From contig NC_087066.1 of the NCBI RefSeq assembly GCF_963678635.1, forward strand, positions 14,611,171-14,675,170: a DNA stretch of 64,000 bases. The letters are read 5' to 3'. A program made the translations under genes and the position numbers. Below are positions 1 to 11,500 of the stretch, one piece after another. The notes beneath the pieces are model-generated. The model saw nothing but the letters and a program-made list of their open reading frames with translations. It had not been told where the DNA came from and searched no databases. The stretch comes from Symsagittifera roscoffensis (Eukaryota; Xenacoelomorpha; Acoela; Convolutidae). Numbering within the stretch: the stretch's first letter is position 1; each line of letters starts with the position of its first letter.

Positions 1-555
1 TTTTATACTTTCAGTTTTATTCACCTTGGAAAAATGCAAAGAATTTTAATAAAGTTTAACGGATGACCGAGGGAACTTAATATTCATCAAAGACTCCAGT
101 CAGGCGGAGTGTGACTATTGTTTTGGCTTTGAAAAAAATGAATGCCCCACTGCTCTGAATAATCACCTAAAGCAGGTGGAAATATTATGAAAACCTCCAG
201 TTAAAGTAAAAATTGATTTTTTTAATTATACAAAATCGATAAAATGCAATTACCTGTCTCCTGATCAAAAGGAGGGTACGAGACTAAAAGAAGACTGAAG
301 TCTAATAGCAGGTGCAGGGAAAACCAAACAAAAATTGTTTCGGATGAGCCTGCCTGCACTTTTTAGTGACTCTAATTTCTTTTTCCCAAACAAACGACTT
401 AACTATTCTATTCTTTTTCTTATTTCTTTCTCTAAAAAATAAAAACTTATCGTAATTTTCTTTTAGAGTCATTCAAAACTTGAAAACTCAGTATCAGTAA
501 AGTATTTCCATAACTTATATGAATTAATTCTAAAGGACACCGATAACAATCACCT

Positions 556-722
556 TTGAGTCGGACAAACTAGGGCGAGGAGGGGTAAGGCAGGGAAAGG
601 CGAGGAGGGGCAATGTAGGGTAGTGGGAGGAGGGGCAGGTTGGGTAGGGCAGCGCAGAGGGAGGAGGGGCAAGGCAGGGTAGGGAGAGGCTGGGTAGGGC
701 AGCGCAGGGCGAGGAGTTGCGA
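556..722 (+). repeat. G-rich minisatellite (copy 1)
   Basis: Purine-rich tandem array built from variants of a GAGGAGGGGCAAGGCAGGG-type unit alternating with GGGTAGGGCAGCGCAGG. Its many G runs of three to four make G-quadruplex formation on the + strand plausible. The long proline/leucine-rich minus-strand reading frame here is a composition artefact of the repeat. Confidence 0.85.
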
Positions 723-1604
723 GGTGCAAGAAATTGGGGACGTTGGTTTTATAAGTTGCTAGCATCTATGTTGCATGACAGGCCAAGTGCCAACCAACGT
801 CCATGGGAGAACTCTGGATGAGGGAATTTTTTAAAGGAATTAAGCTTGATAAAAGATTTAGTTTTCTAGTTCTCTTGATTACACGGGCGAAAAAATATTC
901 GATAACGAGTACTTTTCACTCAGCGCCCAGATTAACTCCTTTGAACTCGGAGAAAACTCCCAAGGAATTTTTAATGCAATCGGGAGAGACATCTCTGCTC
1001 GTCGCCTTTAGAGGGATCACGACTTTTCCGAGAACGACAATCAACAGTACGTAGACCGGCTGACAAAAGCTTACGAAAAAAATGCGACTGAAAAACAAAA
1101 GAAAAAGGAGAGCAAAAAAGGAATTGCAGAGACAATTAAGCAAACGGGAAACGAAGCGAAGGAAACTAGGCCGAAAACCACGAATCCTAAAAAATCATAA
1201 TTTTTTCCAGAAAATTAATTGAAATAAACTAACACCGGAAAGGAGTACACCTTTTCACTACCTAAATGAAGGTGGGTTTAATTTGAACTTTCAAGAAATT
1301 GAGCATTGTCTGAAATTTACAATTTTTCACAATTGGCCATTCTGTGCCTTAATTTATCTACGGGAAAACAAGTCTAGTAACCGATAGCAATAACCTTGCT
1401 TAAGGTCAGGGTAATTAACAGACTATAAGTACCATAAAATGATCTTGAAGCTTCCAAAGCTGTTTGTGCATCGGGAAAATCAGGTCTTTAATCTTTGTGG
1501 TAGAGTGATAAACACAGATGCGAAGCTGCGCTTCGCAAACATTTGCGAGAACACGGCCAAAAATCAGCTCTATCAACTGAAATAAGAAAAAAAAATAAGC
1601 CTCG

Positions 1605-1695
1605 AATTAGCAAAACCTCGGCTACGAGTCGATTCGAATCTGCGACCTAACAAATTTGTGTCTCACGCATTAACCAATCAGCCACGGGTGCTTAA
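1605..1695 (-). repeat. tRNA-derived SINE fragment
   Basis: On the minus strand a pol III A box (TGGCTGATTGGTTAATGCG, 1666-1684) is followed by a B-box-like core (GATTCGAATC, 1631-1640). The surrounding sequence has no clean acceptor stem, so a SINE or tRNA relic is more likely than a working tRNA. A GCGAAGCTGCGCTTCGC-type palindrome lies about 100 bp away, as it does near other repeat ends in this window. Confidence 0.6.
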
Positions 1696-2613
1696 AATCA
1701 CTAATAACTAGCCACCAATAACCCAGCTACATATGCTAATAAATTTCCAATTCGATGCAGCAAAAGTAGCAACTATTACAAAAGACACACTTTTGCATGT
1801 AATAAATTGGAAAGCATAAAGCCAAATTATGTATAAATTATGCATTTCAAAGAACTGCGAGATACCTTGAGTTGCAAATTTTCTGATAACGAGTTTTTCA
1901 TCTTTGTACTGCTGTTTGAAACAAAGTTTTTTCGATTCATTTGATGAAATAAAAATGCATCAGCTGTGTTAACTTTTTAGTAATCAAATATCAAAGCACA
2001 TATGATATTATACTGCTACCGCAGCCTACTGATTCAAAAGTTCCATCAAAAGTAGCACTTTTAATTGCGACTTAAAATGAAAAAAAATAAAGTTCTTACT
2101 AATACACTTTGCTTCGCAAGTGTAAAAACCAAGAAAACTTGTTTCTGGAAATTCATACATTCCATTCCGATAATTAACTTGCTTGCATTGCCTGGAATTG
2201 TCCGACGGATCTTCTGCACCAAGTTTTTTTAGCTACAGGCAAAGAAATAACGAACATGATAGGAACTTGATTGCTACCCTTAATAATTTAACTTTAGGGC
2301 GTAAAATTTGACAATATTTATTATATCGACCGATACGATAGAAGTTATATCGACCGATCGATTCCGTTTATTTTTTCCGTTTACTTTTTCAATAGATTTA
2401 GACAACTCTAACCAGTCTTCAGGCAATTTCACAATAAGCAAAACGACAAATCTATTTTAAGTAGAATCAGGGCTAAAAGCATGATTGGATCACGGTCACG
2501 CTGTATTACATCATATAAACCATTCATCTATTTATGGTCTGTTTGGTCGCCTGAAACACATAAATGGCGCTTTTGATCACTGCTATTTGGTGTGGTTCCT
2601 GGAGCGAGAAAGG

Positions 2614-3617
2614 CTATAGTTTGGAATTGATGAGGTAAACCAGTTCCCTGAATACCGGCTGTGTGTCTCTGTCTGAAGATGAGTGCTCTTCTCTTGGAGC
2701 TCCGGAAGATAGTTCATAATGAGTCGATAGCATTTGTCGCATTTCTTCTTCCTAAAACAACTAGTACAGTGAAAAAAAATATTGATGCCGGAAGGTAAGA
2801 ATATGAAAAGCTTTCATGGAGCAATAAAGTTATTTTTCACGAAAACTTTTTCTTCACCTCTCTTCTTGTGACAGGTCAATGCCATTGACGTCCGTCTGAA
2901 CAGTCTGCTTGATAAGACTTCCGAACAATTTCACTCCCATCTTGAGAGCAGCCAGCCCATTGGCCACGTAAGGTGGGTGTCTGGATCTACAAAGCTCAAT
3001 CACTGATGGCAGAAGTCCACACAGCAGATCTAGGGACCACACTGACCTGCGAAGATGATAAAACACACTTATTAATAATTTGCGTTTCGGCGATTCGCAG
3101 AGGATCTATGAAAGGCCTTGCAGCCTGTCTAAGCATAGTCCGTTTCTATTATTTCCCCACATTCCAGACTTGAGTTATTTTGCCGCCCAAAGCTGCTTTT
3201 TTTGCGACTCAAGCCCGTTTTTTTCGTCTAGAACTTTCACTTAGGGCCTTTGAGTTATCACATCTTAGTTGGCGTAGTACTGTATTATTGAGCAAAATAA
3301 ATAAATTCGTCGAAACTTCACACTGCAACACCGCTTTGCATCGTTCTAAAATAAGCGGAGTAAGAGCCCAACTTAGCTGGAAGCCCTCACACTGGATAAT
3401 TCTATTGGTTTTAGAGAAAGTGCTGTGATATCAGATAAGCGCAAGTAATTGTAGTTATCAACTCGCATTTTCCTGACTTCCATCTAGCATGAGACTTAAA
3501 AAGACATAAGCCGAGCTCTTAAAATTGGAATAAAACTCACTGTTTGTTGTTAATGACTGAAAGTATGTCGTTAGTCACTGACTGGTCACAGAACACAACA
3601 GCATCATCCGAAGCTCT
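2614..3617 (-). pseudogene. Duplicated 3' end of katanin p80, frameshifted
   Basis: Three exons of the katanin con80 domain are duplicated here: 3541-3617, 2858-3046 and 2614-2751. The first two keep their frame and splice sites; the 3541-3617 exon has an Ala-to-Val change. The last exon has a one-base deletion relative to copy 2 (after GAGAAGAGCA on the minus strand, about 2682). It therefore ends in an unrelated frame that runs past the original stop. No upstream katanin exons lie between this copy and the intact gene. It could be used as an alternative 3' end by skipping copy 2, but I see no direct sign of that. Confidence 0.85.
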
Positions 3618-4494
3618 CTGAAAAGAATAGCAAAACCATGGCTGTGGTGAAATTATACAAATGCGAAGCAAGGCGAAAACTAAGACGTGGAAAGCGGAGA
3701 AAAAGATCAAAATGAGAGAAATTAAACAAAACCACTTTGCAAGAAGTTTTGGAAAAAAATTCTGGCACAGTTTCTTAAGCCCCCCCCCCTAAGAGACCTA
3801 CGGATGAGACCCAAGCATGTACTAATTTTGAAAAATCATTCTGTATAAAAAATGCATCTCATACAAACGCACAAATAGAGCGGGTTTTTACATTTTTTAT
3901 GCGGGATTGCATTTGTATATGCAGGTAATTTCACGAATGAATGTTTTAACTCAATTTTCTGTAGTAATACCGTTAACTTTGAACTACTCTAGGCTATACT
4001 CAAAGCTAGCTTCAGAAAAATCCATATTTTCTCCCCCTAAATCGATTAAGGGAGGAAATTGTACAGTTGATCCTATAATCCCATTGCATACCAAAATTTT
4101 ATTATAAATGATTTATAAAACAATAATCCAAAAATTATGACCTACTTTTGAAATGCATAAACTATACAACTGCTTCATTTTAAAAACTGACTTGCATTTT
4201 AGCAAGCTCGGACGAAAGTTAACTGTAGTCAGTAAGCAAATTTCAGACACGAACAATACAATTACGTCTAATTTCCCATAATGGTAGTTTTAACTTCATT
4301 TTTTCAGGTCACGCTTGACACTAATTTGCTTGTCGTCTAATTTCATAGATTACTTATATTTTATTCGTATCCCCCCCCCGTTCAAATATGTCTGCTGGGT
4401 GGAATCCCTCATATGCGAAGGACCGAATGCGCGAAAATAAAAATCAGCGAATTAGATTTCAGTAATCCAAAAATTGGAAAGAAAACGTGAAAAT

Positions 4495-5976
4495 ATAGTC
4501 GTCGCAGAAACTAGGGGGATAAGGTCTATACTGTCCAAAACGAATAAAATTTAGATCGCGTGCTTGAGCCAGGTAAAAAGCCATTGGAACAAACCAACGG
4601 AAAAATTTAATTTAAGCTTTATCTTGTCTAAAGTCAATTAGCCTTGAAACATCAATTAAAAACAAGATCCAATCCAAAAATATTTCATCTTTCTATCGGC
4701 ACAAATTAAAGGCAAAAGAGCGCTTCTGATTCATATTCACGAGCAAGACTGAAAAAAAAACTCGAAAACTCAAACTAATTCGATCAGATTCAAAAAATAT
4801 TCGACAAGCGCGTAATATGAACAATTTACAGTGAAGCACTGCCTTGTTATAAACTTGTTATATGATAGATTAACCAAATCTAACAATTATAATAGCACAT
4901 ATGAATGAAAATCATCGGCATAACCAAATTTGGTTTGAATTTGCACAAAATTATTTTTTTTTGAGTGTATTATATGCAGTCACGTTAGATTTGGACACTC
5001 TTATTTTAAATCATGACAGCATCAGTTTATGGGTTAGATTAAATAGCTGAAAGTTCAAAATGTACAGATTAATTCATAGCATTTCGCATTCTTGGCATTT
5101 TGCTTTAATTTTTGCTTATTGTGGAATGAACAAATAAGTGCTCCATTAAAACAATGAGAATATTGAAAATCGGAAACGTAATCTATATGAAACAACCAGC
5201 CGAAATATATTTCATTTTTAATTAAAAATCAAATCAATTAAGTGAGCAATTTCAACAGAATACTAGGTCGGACTTGCGATCGGCCGTCGAATCAGACAAA
5301 AATTATTCACAAAACGATTTCAAAAAGATAAATGTAAGCCGAAAACACAAAAATATTCTGAGAAAAAGGACTCGGACCTCTCGACTAAGAGTCATTGCCT
5401 TAACCACCTATCTGTAGAACTTTGCCATACACTAATTTCACGCAAACAGTAATCTTAGATAACCAGCAGCAAAATACGTTTGTGATACTAGGGATTTTAG
5501 AAGACCGGTTTTAGCAGAACAATTATAAACTCAGAAAGCTAACTTCAAACGCGGCATTGGCGATTAGCGACCGCTTGTTTGTCTGCTCTTCAATTCAACA
5601 CGAGTGTTATTGTGTGCGTAAATCTTCGTTTTGCCGCTAATTTAGACTGTTGTGTTTTTGAAGTTGGTAGTTTTGCTGACAAAATCGTGAAAAAATTGTC
5701 TTGTTGGGGAAGTTTGGCCCCAAACTGAGCGTCAATTTGAGTCTGTCAATCAATCATGTATCATTATATTTCGCTGGTCTGCTAAAAGACTCAATTTTCA
5801 CTTTTAATGCTGAAAGATTGTTCTCTTAAACGATCGGTCCCCGTTTGTAGTATTGGAAAAGCTACACACGACTTAGGATAAGAACGCCTTTTTAACTTCG
5901 ATTCAGATTTCAACCGAACGACTTGACGTTAAAGTTTAAACATCCAAATAACTAACTTTCCAAATTCTGAAATTTT
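4495..5976. other. Spacer between duplicated copies
   Basis: Single-copy AT-rich DNA between the two duplicated blocks. I find no coding exon. The only recognisable element is a tRNA-like sequence on the minus strand near 5366-5420. If the duplicated unit is really about 5.98 kb, this stretch should recur beyond the left edge of the window or have been lost from copy 2. Confidence 0.6.
5366..5420 (-). repeat. tRNA-like sequence / SINE head
   Basis: Read on the minus strand, an A-box-like ATAGGTGGTTAAGGC is followed by GACTCTTAGTCGAGAGGTCCGAGTCC, split here as GACTCTTAGTCGAGA and the B box GGTCCGAGTCC. The spacing resembles a Ser/Leu-type tRNA. I could not draw a full acceptor stem, so a degraded tRNA or SINE is the likeliest reading. 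Confidence 0.5.
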
Positions 5977-6531
5977 TTTTATACTTTCAGTTTTATTCAC
6001 CTTGGAAAAATGCAAAGAATTTTAATAAAGTTTAACGGATGACCGAGGGAACTTAATATTCATCAAAGACTCCAGTCAGGCGGAGTGTGACTATTGTTTT
6101 GGCTTTGAAAAAAATGAATGCCCCACTGCTCTGAATAATCACCTAAAGCAGGTGGAAATATTATGAAAATCTCCAGTTAAAGTAAAAATTGATTTTTTTA
6201 ATTATACAAAATCGATAAAATGCAATTACCTGTCTCCTGATCAAAAGGAGGGTACGAGACTAAAAGAAGACTGAAGTCTAATAGCAGGTGCAGGGAAAAC
6301 CAAACAAAAATTGTTTCGGATGAGCCTGCCTGCACTTTTTAGTGACTCTAATTTCTTTTTCCCAAACAAACGACTTAACTATTCTATTCTTTTTCTTATT
6401 TCTTTCTCTAAAAAATAAAAACTTATCGTAATTTTCTTTTAGAGTCATTCAAAACTTGAAAACTCAGTATCAGTAAAGTATTTCCATAACTTATATGAAC
6501 TAATTCTAAAGGACACCGATAACAATCACCT

Positions 6532-6698
6532 TTGAGTCGGACAAACTAGGGCGAGGAGGGGTAAGGCAGGGAAAGGCGAGGAGGGGCAATGTAGGGTAGT
6601 GGGAGGAGGGGCAGGTTGGGTAGGGCAGCGCAGAGGGAGGAGGGGCAAGGCAGGGTAGGGAGAGGCTGGGTAGGGCAGCGCAGGGCGAGGAGTTGCGA
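6532..6698 (+). repeat. G-rich minisatellite (copy 2)
   Basis: Copy of the array at 556-722, lying about 1.9 kb past the katanin p80 stop codon in the direction of transcription. The unit count is unchanged between the two copies, which fits a recent duplication. Confidence 0.85.
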
Positions 6699-7580
6699 GG
6701 TGCAAGAAATTGGGGACGTTGGTTTTATAAGTTGCTAGCATCTATGTTGCATGACAGGCCAAGTGCCAACCAACGTCCATGGGAGAACTCTGGATGAGGG
6801 AATTTTTTAAAGGAATTAAGCTTGATAAAAGATTTAGTTTTCTAGTTCTCTTGATTACACGGGCGAAAAAATATTCGATAACGAGTACTTTTCACTCAGC
6901 GCCCAGATTAACTCCTTTGAACTCGGAGAAAACTCCCAAGGAATTTTTAATGCAATCGGGAGAGACATCTCTGCTCGTCGCCTTTAGAGGGATCACGACT
7001 TTTCCGAGAACGACAATCAACAGTACGTAGACCGGCTGACAAAAGCTTACGAAAAAAATGCGACTGAAAAACAAAAGAAAAAGGAGAGCAAAAAAGGAAT
7101 TGCAGAGACAATTAAGCAAACGGGAAACGAAGCGAAGGAAACTAGGCCGAAAACCACGAATCCTAAAAAATCATAATTTTTTCCAGAAAATTAATTGAAA
7201 TAAACTAACACCGGAAAGGAGTACACCTTTTCACTACCTAAATGAAGGTGGGTTTAATTTGAACTTTCAGGAAATTGAGCATTGTCTGAAATTTACAATT
7301 TTTCACAATTGGCCATTCTGTGCCTTAATTTATCTACGGGAAAACAAGTCTAGTAACCGATAGCAATACCCTTGCTTAAGGTCAGGGTAATTAACAGACT
7401 ATAAGTACCATAAAATGATCTTGAAGCTTCCAAAGCAGTTTGTGCATCGGGAAAATCAGGTCTTTAATCTTTGTGGTAGAGTGATAAACACAGATGCGAA
7501 GCTGCGCTTCGCAAACATTTGCGAGAACACGGCCAAAAATCAGCTCTATCAACTGAAATAAGAAAAAAAAATAAGCCTCG

Positions 7581-7671
7581 AATTAGCAAAACCTCGGCTA
7601 CGATTCGATTCGAATCTGCGACCTAACAAATTTGTGTCTCACGCATTAACCAATCAGCCACGGGTGCTTAA
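7581..7671 (-). repeat. tRNA-derived SINE fragment (copy 2)
   Basis: Duplicate of the A-box/B-box fragment at 1605-1695, with one substitution close to the B box. Confidence 0.6.
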
Positions 7672-8590
7672 AATCACTAATAACTAGCCACCAATAACCC
7701 AGCTACATATGCTAATAAATTTCCAATTCGATGCAGCAAAAGTAGCAACTATTACAAAAGACACACTTTTGCATGTAATAAATTGGAAAGCATAAAGCCA
7801 AATTATGTATAAATTAAGCATTTCAAAAAACTGCGAGATACCTTGAGTTGCAAATTTTCTGATAACGAGTTTTTCATCTTTGTACTGCTGTTTGAAACAA
7901 AGTTTTTTCGATTCATTTGATGAAATAAAAATGCATCAGCTGTGTTAACTTTTTAGTAATCAAATATCAAAGCACATATGATATTATACTGCTACCGCAG
8001 CCTACTGATTCAAAAGTTCCATCAAAAGTAGCACTTTTAATTGCGACTTAAGTTGAAAAAAAATAAAGTTCTTACTAATACACTTTGCTTCGCAAGTGTA
8101 AAAACCAAGAAAACTTGTTTCTGGAAATTCATACATTCCATTCCGATGATTAACTTGCTTGCATTGCCTGGAATTGTCCGACGGATCTTCTGCACCAAGT
8201 TTTTTTTAGCTACAGGCAAAGAAATAACGAACATGATAGGAACTTGATTGCTACCCTTAATAATTTAACTTTAGGGCGTAAAATTTGACAATATTTATTA
8301 TATCGACCGATACGATAGAAGTTATATCGACCGATCGATTCCGTTTATTTTTTCCGTTTACTTTTTCAATATATTTAGACAACTCTAACCAGTCTTCAGG
8401 CAATTTCACAATAAGCAAAACGACAAATCTATTTTAAGTAGAATCAGGGCTAAAAGCATGATTGGATCACGGTCACGCTGTATTACATCATATAAACCAT
8501 TCATCTATTTATGGTCTGTTTGGTCGCCTGAAACACATAAATGGCGCTTTTGATCACTGGTATTTGGTGTGGTTCCTGGAGCGAGAAAGG

Positions 8591-11500
8591 CTATAGTTTG
8601 GAATTGATGAGGTAAACCAGTTCCCTGAATACCGGCTGTGTGTCTCTGTCTGAAGATGAACTGCTCTTCTCTTGGAGCTCCGGAAGATAGTTCATAATGA
8701 GTCGATAGCATTTGTCGCATTTCTTCTTCCTAAAACAACTAGTACAGTGAAAAAAAATATTGATGCCGGAAGGTAAGAATATGAAAAGCTTTCATGGAGC
8801 AATAAAGTTATTTTTCACGAAAACTTTTTCTTCACCTCTCTTCTTGTGACAGGTCAATGCCATTGACGTCCGTCTGAACAGTCTGCTTGATAAGACTTCC
8901 GAACAATTTCACTCCCATCTTGAGAGCAGCCAGCCCATTGGCCACGTAAGGTGGGTGTCTGGATCTACAAAGCTCAATCACTGATGGCAGAAGTCCACAC
9001 AGCAGATCTAGGGACCACACTGACCTGCGAAGATGATAAAACACACTTATTAATAATTTGCGTTTCGGCGATTCGCAGAGGATCTATGAAAGGCCTTGCA
9101 GCCTGTCTAAGCATAGTCCGTTTCTATTATTTCCCCACATTCCAGACTTGAGTTATTTTGCCGCCCAAAGCTGCTTTTTTTGCGACTCAAGCCCGTTTTT
9201 TTCGTCTAGAACTTTCACTTAGGGCCTTTGAGTTATCACATCTTAGTTGGCGTAGTACTGTATTATTGAGCAAAATAACAAATAAATTCGTCGAAACTTC
9301 ACACTGCAACACCGCTTTGCATCGTTCTAAAATAAGCGGAGTAAGAGCCCAACTTAGCTGGAAGCCCTCACACTGGATAATTCTATTGGTTTTAGAGAAA
9401 GTGCTGTGATATCAGATAAGCGCAAGTAATTGTAGTTATCAACTCGCATTTTCCTGACTTCCATCTAGCATGAGACTTAAAAAGACAGAAGCCGAGCTCT
9501 TAAAATTGGAATAAAACTCACTGTTTGTTGTTAATGACTGAAAGTATGTCGTTAGTCACTGACTGGTCACAGAACGCAACAGCATCATCCGAAGCTCTCT
9601 GAAAAGAATACAAAAAACCATGGCTGTGGTGAAATTATACAAATGCGAAGCAAGGCGAAAACTAAGACGTGGAAGGCAGAGAAAAAGATCAAAATGAGAG
9701 AAATTAAACAAAACCACTTTGCAAGAAGTTTTGGAAAAAAATTCTGGCACAGTTTCTTAAGCCCCCCTAAGAGACCTACGGATGAGACCCAAGCATGTAC
9801 TAATTTTGAAAAATCATTCTGTATAAAAAATGCATCTCATACAAACGCACAAATAGAGCGGGTTTTTACATTTTTTATGCGGGATTGCATTTGTATATGC
9901 AGGTAATTTCACGAATGAATGTTTTAACTCAATTTTCTGTAGTAATACCGTTAACTTTGAACTACTCTAGGCTATACTCAAAGCTAGCTTCAGAAAAATC
10001 CATATTTTCTCCCCCTAAATCGATTAAGGGAGGAAATTGTACAGTTGATCCTATAATCCCATTGCATACCAAAATTTTATTATAAATGATTTATAAAACA
10101 ATAATCCAAAAATTATGACCTACTTTTGAAATGCATAAACTATACAACTGCTTCATTTTAAAAACTGACTTGCATTTTAGCAAGCTCGGACGAAAGTTAA
10201 CTGTAGTCAGTAAGCAAATTTCAGACACGAACAATACAATTACGTCTAATTTCCCATAATGGTAGTTTTAACTTCATTTTTTCAGGTCACGCTTGACACT
10301 AATTTGCTTGTCGTCTAATTTCATAGATTACTTATATTTTATTCGTATCCCCCCGTTCAACTATGTCTGCTGGGTGGAATCCCTCATATGCGAAGGACCG
10401 AATGCGCGAAAATAAAAATCAGCGAATTAGATTTCAGTAATCCAAAAATTGGAAAGAAAACGTGAAAATCTGACAGAAAGTAAACATTTCCAGGGACTTA
10501 AAATTGATATAGGCCGAATAATAAAAAACGGTAGAAATATGCAAAATTTTCAAATTGTCACTGACCGCCGCTGAATTGGAACAAATTTTATATTTCAAGG
10601 GTTTCGTTATGAAGATGCAAAAAATTGCTTCATTTAACTCATTTTAATTGAATGGCAATTGATTTTTGTAAGTATTGACTTTCAGCTAATTTTCGGTCCT
10701 TCGCGCATAAGAATAGCACCCCAGCTGCTGCTTTCATTTTTTAATTAGCCGACGAGTAAACAAAAACCGCAAAAAAACGAGTTAACGAAACAGCTCTTCA
10801 CAATAAAAATCAACATGAGAAAGGCTACTAAAACAAACTCAGATGTTTCGATAACAAGAACATAGCCAATCGAAAACTCGAAAAGACTAATGAAGGCAAG
10901 CAAACATTAAAAAAACACTGACTTTCTTGAAAAAATCTCGAATTTCAAAGGAAAAATAGATGCCCTTTAAACCCTTTGAATTTCTAAAACAATTTATGAT
11001 TGGCGCTTTTTATATAAAATAAACCCAACTAGAGAAAACTGGATCAATAGATAAAGTTTATATTCCGCTGGAAATCTGAAAATTAAAATCCACTTTTAAA
11101 ACTAGAAATCGTTCGTTCGTTTTTTTCGCGCCATTCCCACGTTTGTATTTGGAGAGTGCTATTTACGTCACTTTCAGCACATAAATTTCAATTGAACTCA
11201 TAAAGTGCATTACACCTAAGTGCATTCATAAATGCATTAACATGTATGATTGCACATCTGTAATTATTAGGGCATTTTAAGACTTTCCTTAAAAAACAAA
11301 AAAAAACAGCAAGATCTATAAAAGAGTCTTCACTACGTTTATTACTCTTAAAAACGCCCATAACAAGAAAAGCTATCAAAATACCACTTCATAAAAATGA
11401 AGTTCAAACAGCCGATAAAATTTAGTTAGATTCGCCCACTTACCTTCCATGATATGAATGGGTCTGCAGTTGAGGATGTGAGTAGTGTCCTTATAGTGTC

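Larger units (their letters stand above)
1..4494. repeat. Tandem segmental duplication, copy 1
   Basis: This stretch matches 5977-10469 almost base for base, at an offset of 5,976 that rises to 5,981 through small indels and falls again at shorter poly-C runs. By eye there are only a few dozen differences over 4.5 kb. It may extend left of the window. It contains a G-rich minisatellite, a tRNA-derived SINE and a copy of the last three katanin p80 exons. Homology stops after 4494, inside a MITE-like element that is complete only in copy 2. Apart from these pieces I see no gene here. Confidence 0.95.
5977..10469. repeat. Tandem segmental duplication, copy 2
   Basis: Second copy of the 4.5-kb unit. 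It directly adjoins the rest of the katanin p80 gene and carries that gene's in-frame last three exons. The high identity suggests a recent event. The poly-C runs near 3780 and 4372 in copy 1 are shorter here, as expected for microsatellite slippage after duplication. Confidence 0.95.

Noticed and set aside
550-765. 71-aa Pro/Leu-rich minus-strand ORF (and copy at 6526-6741)
   Set aside because: It is the translated G-rich minisatellite; low-complexity repeat, no start context or homology.
803-1143. ORFs on both strands of the same segment (and copies at 6779-7119)
   Set aside because: Overlapping antisense frames in non-coding duplicated DNA; neither has splice sites or recognisable domains.
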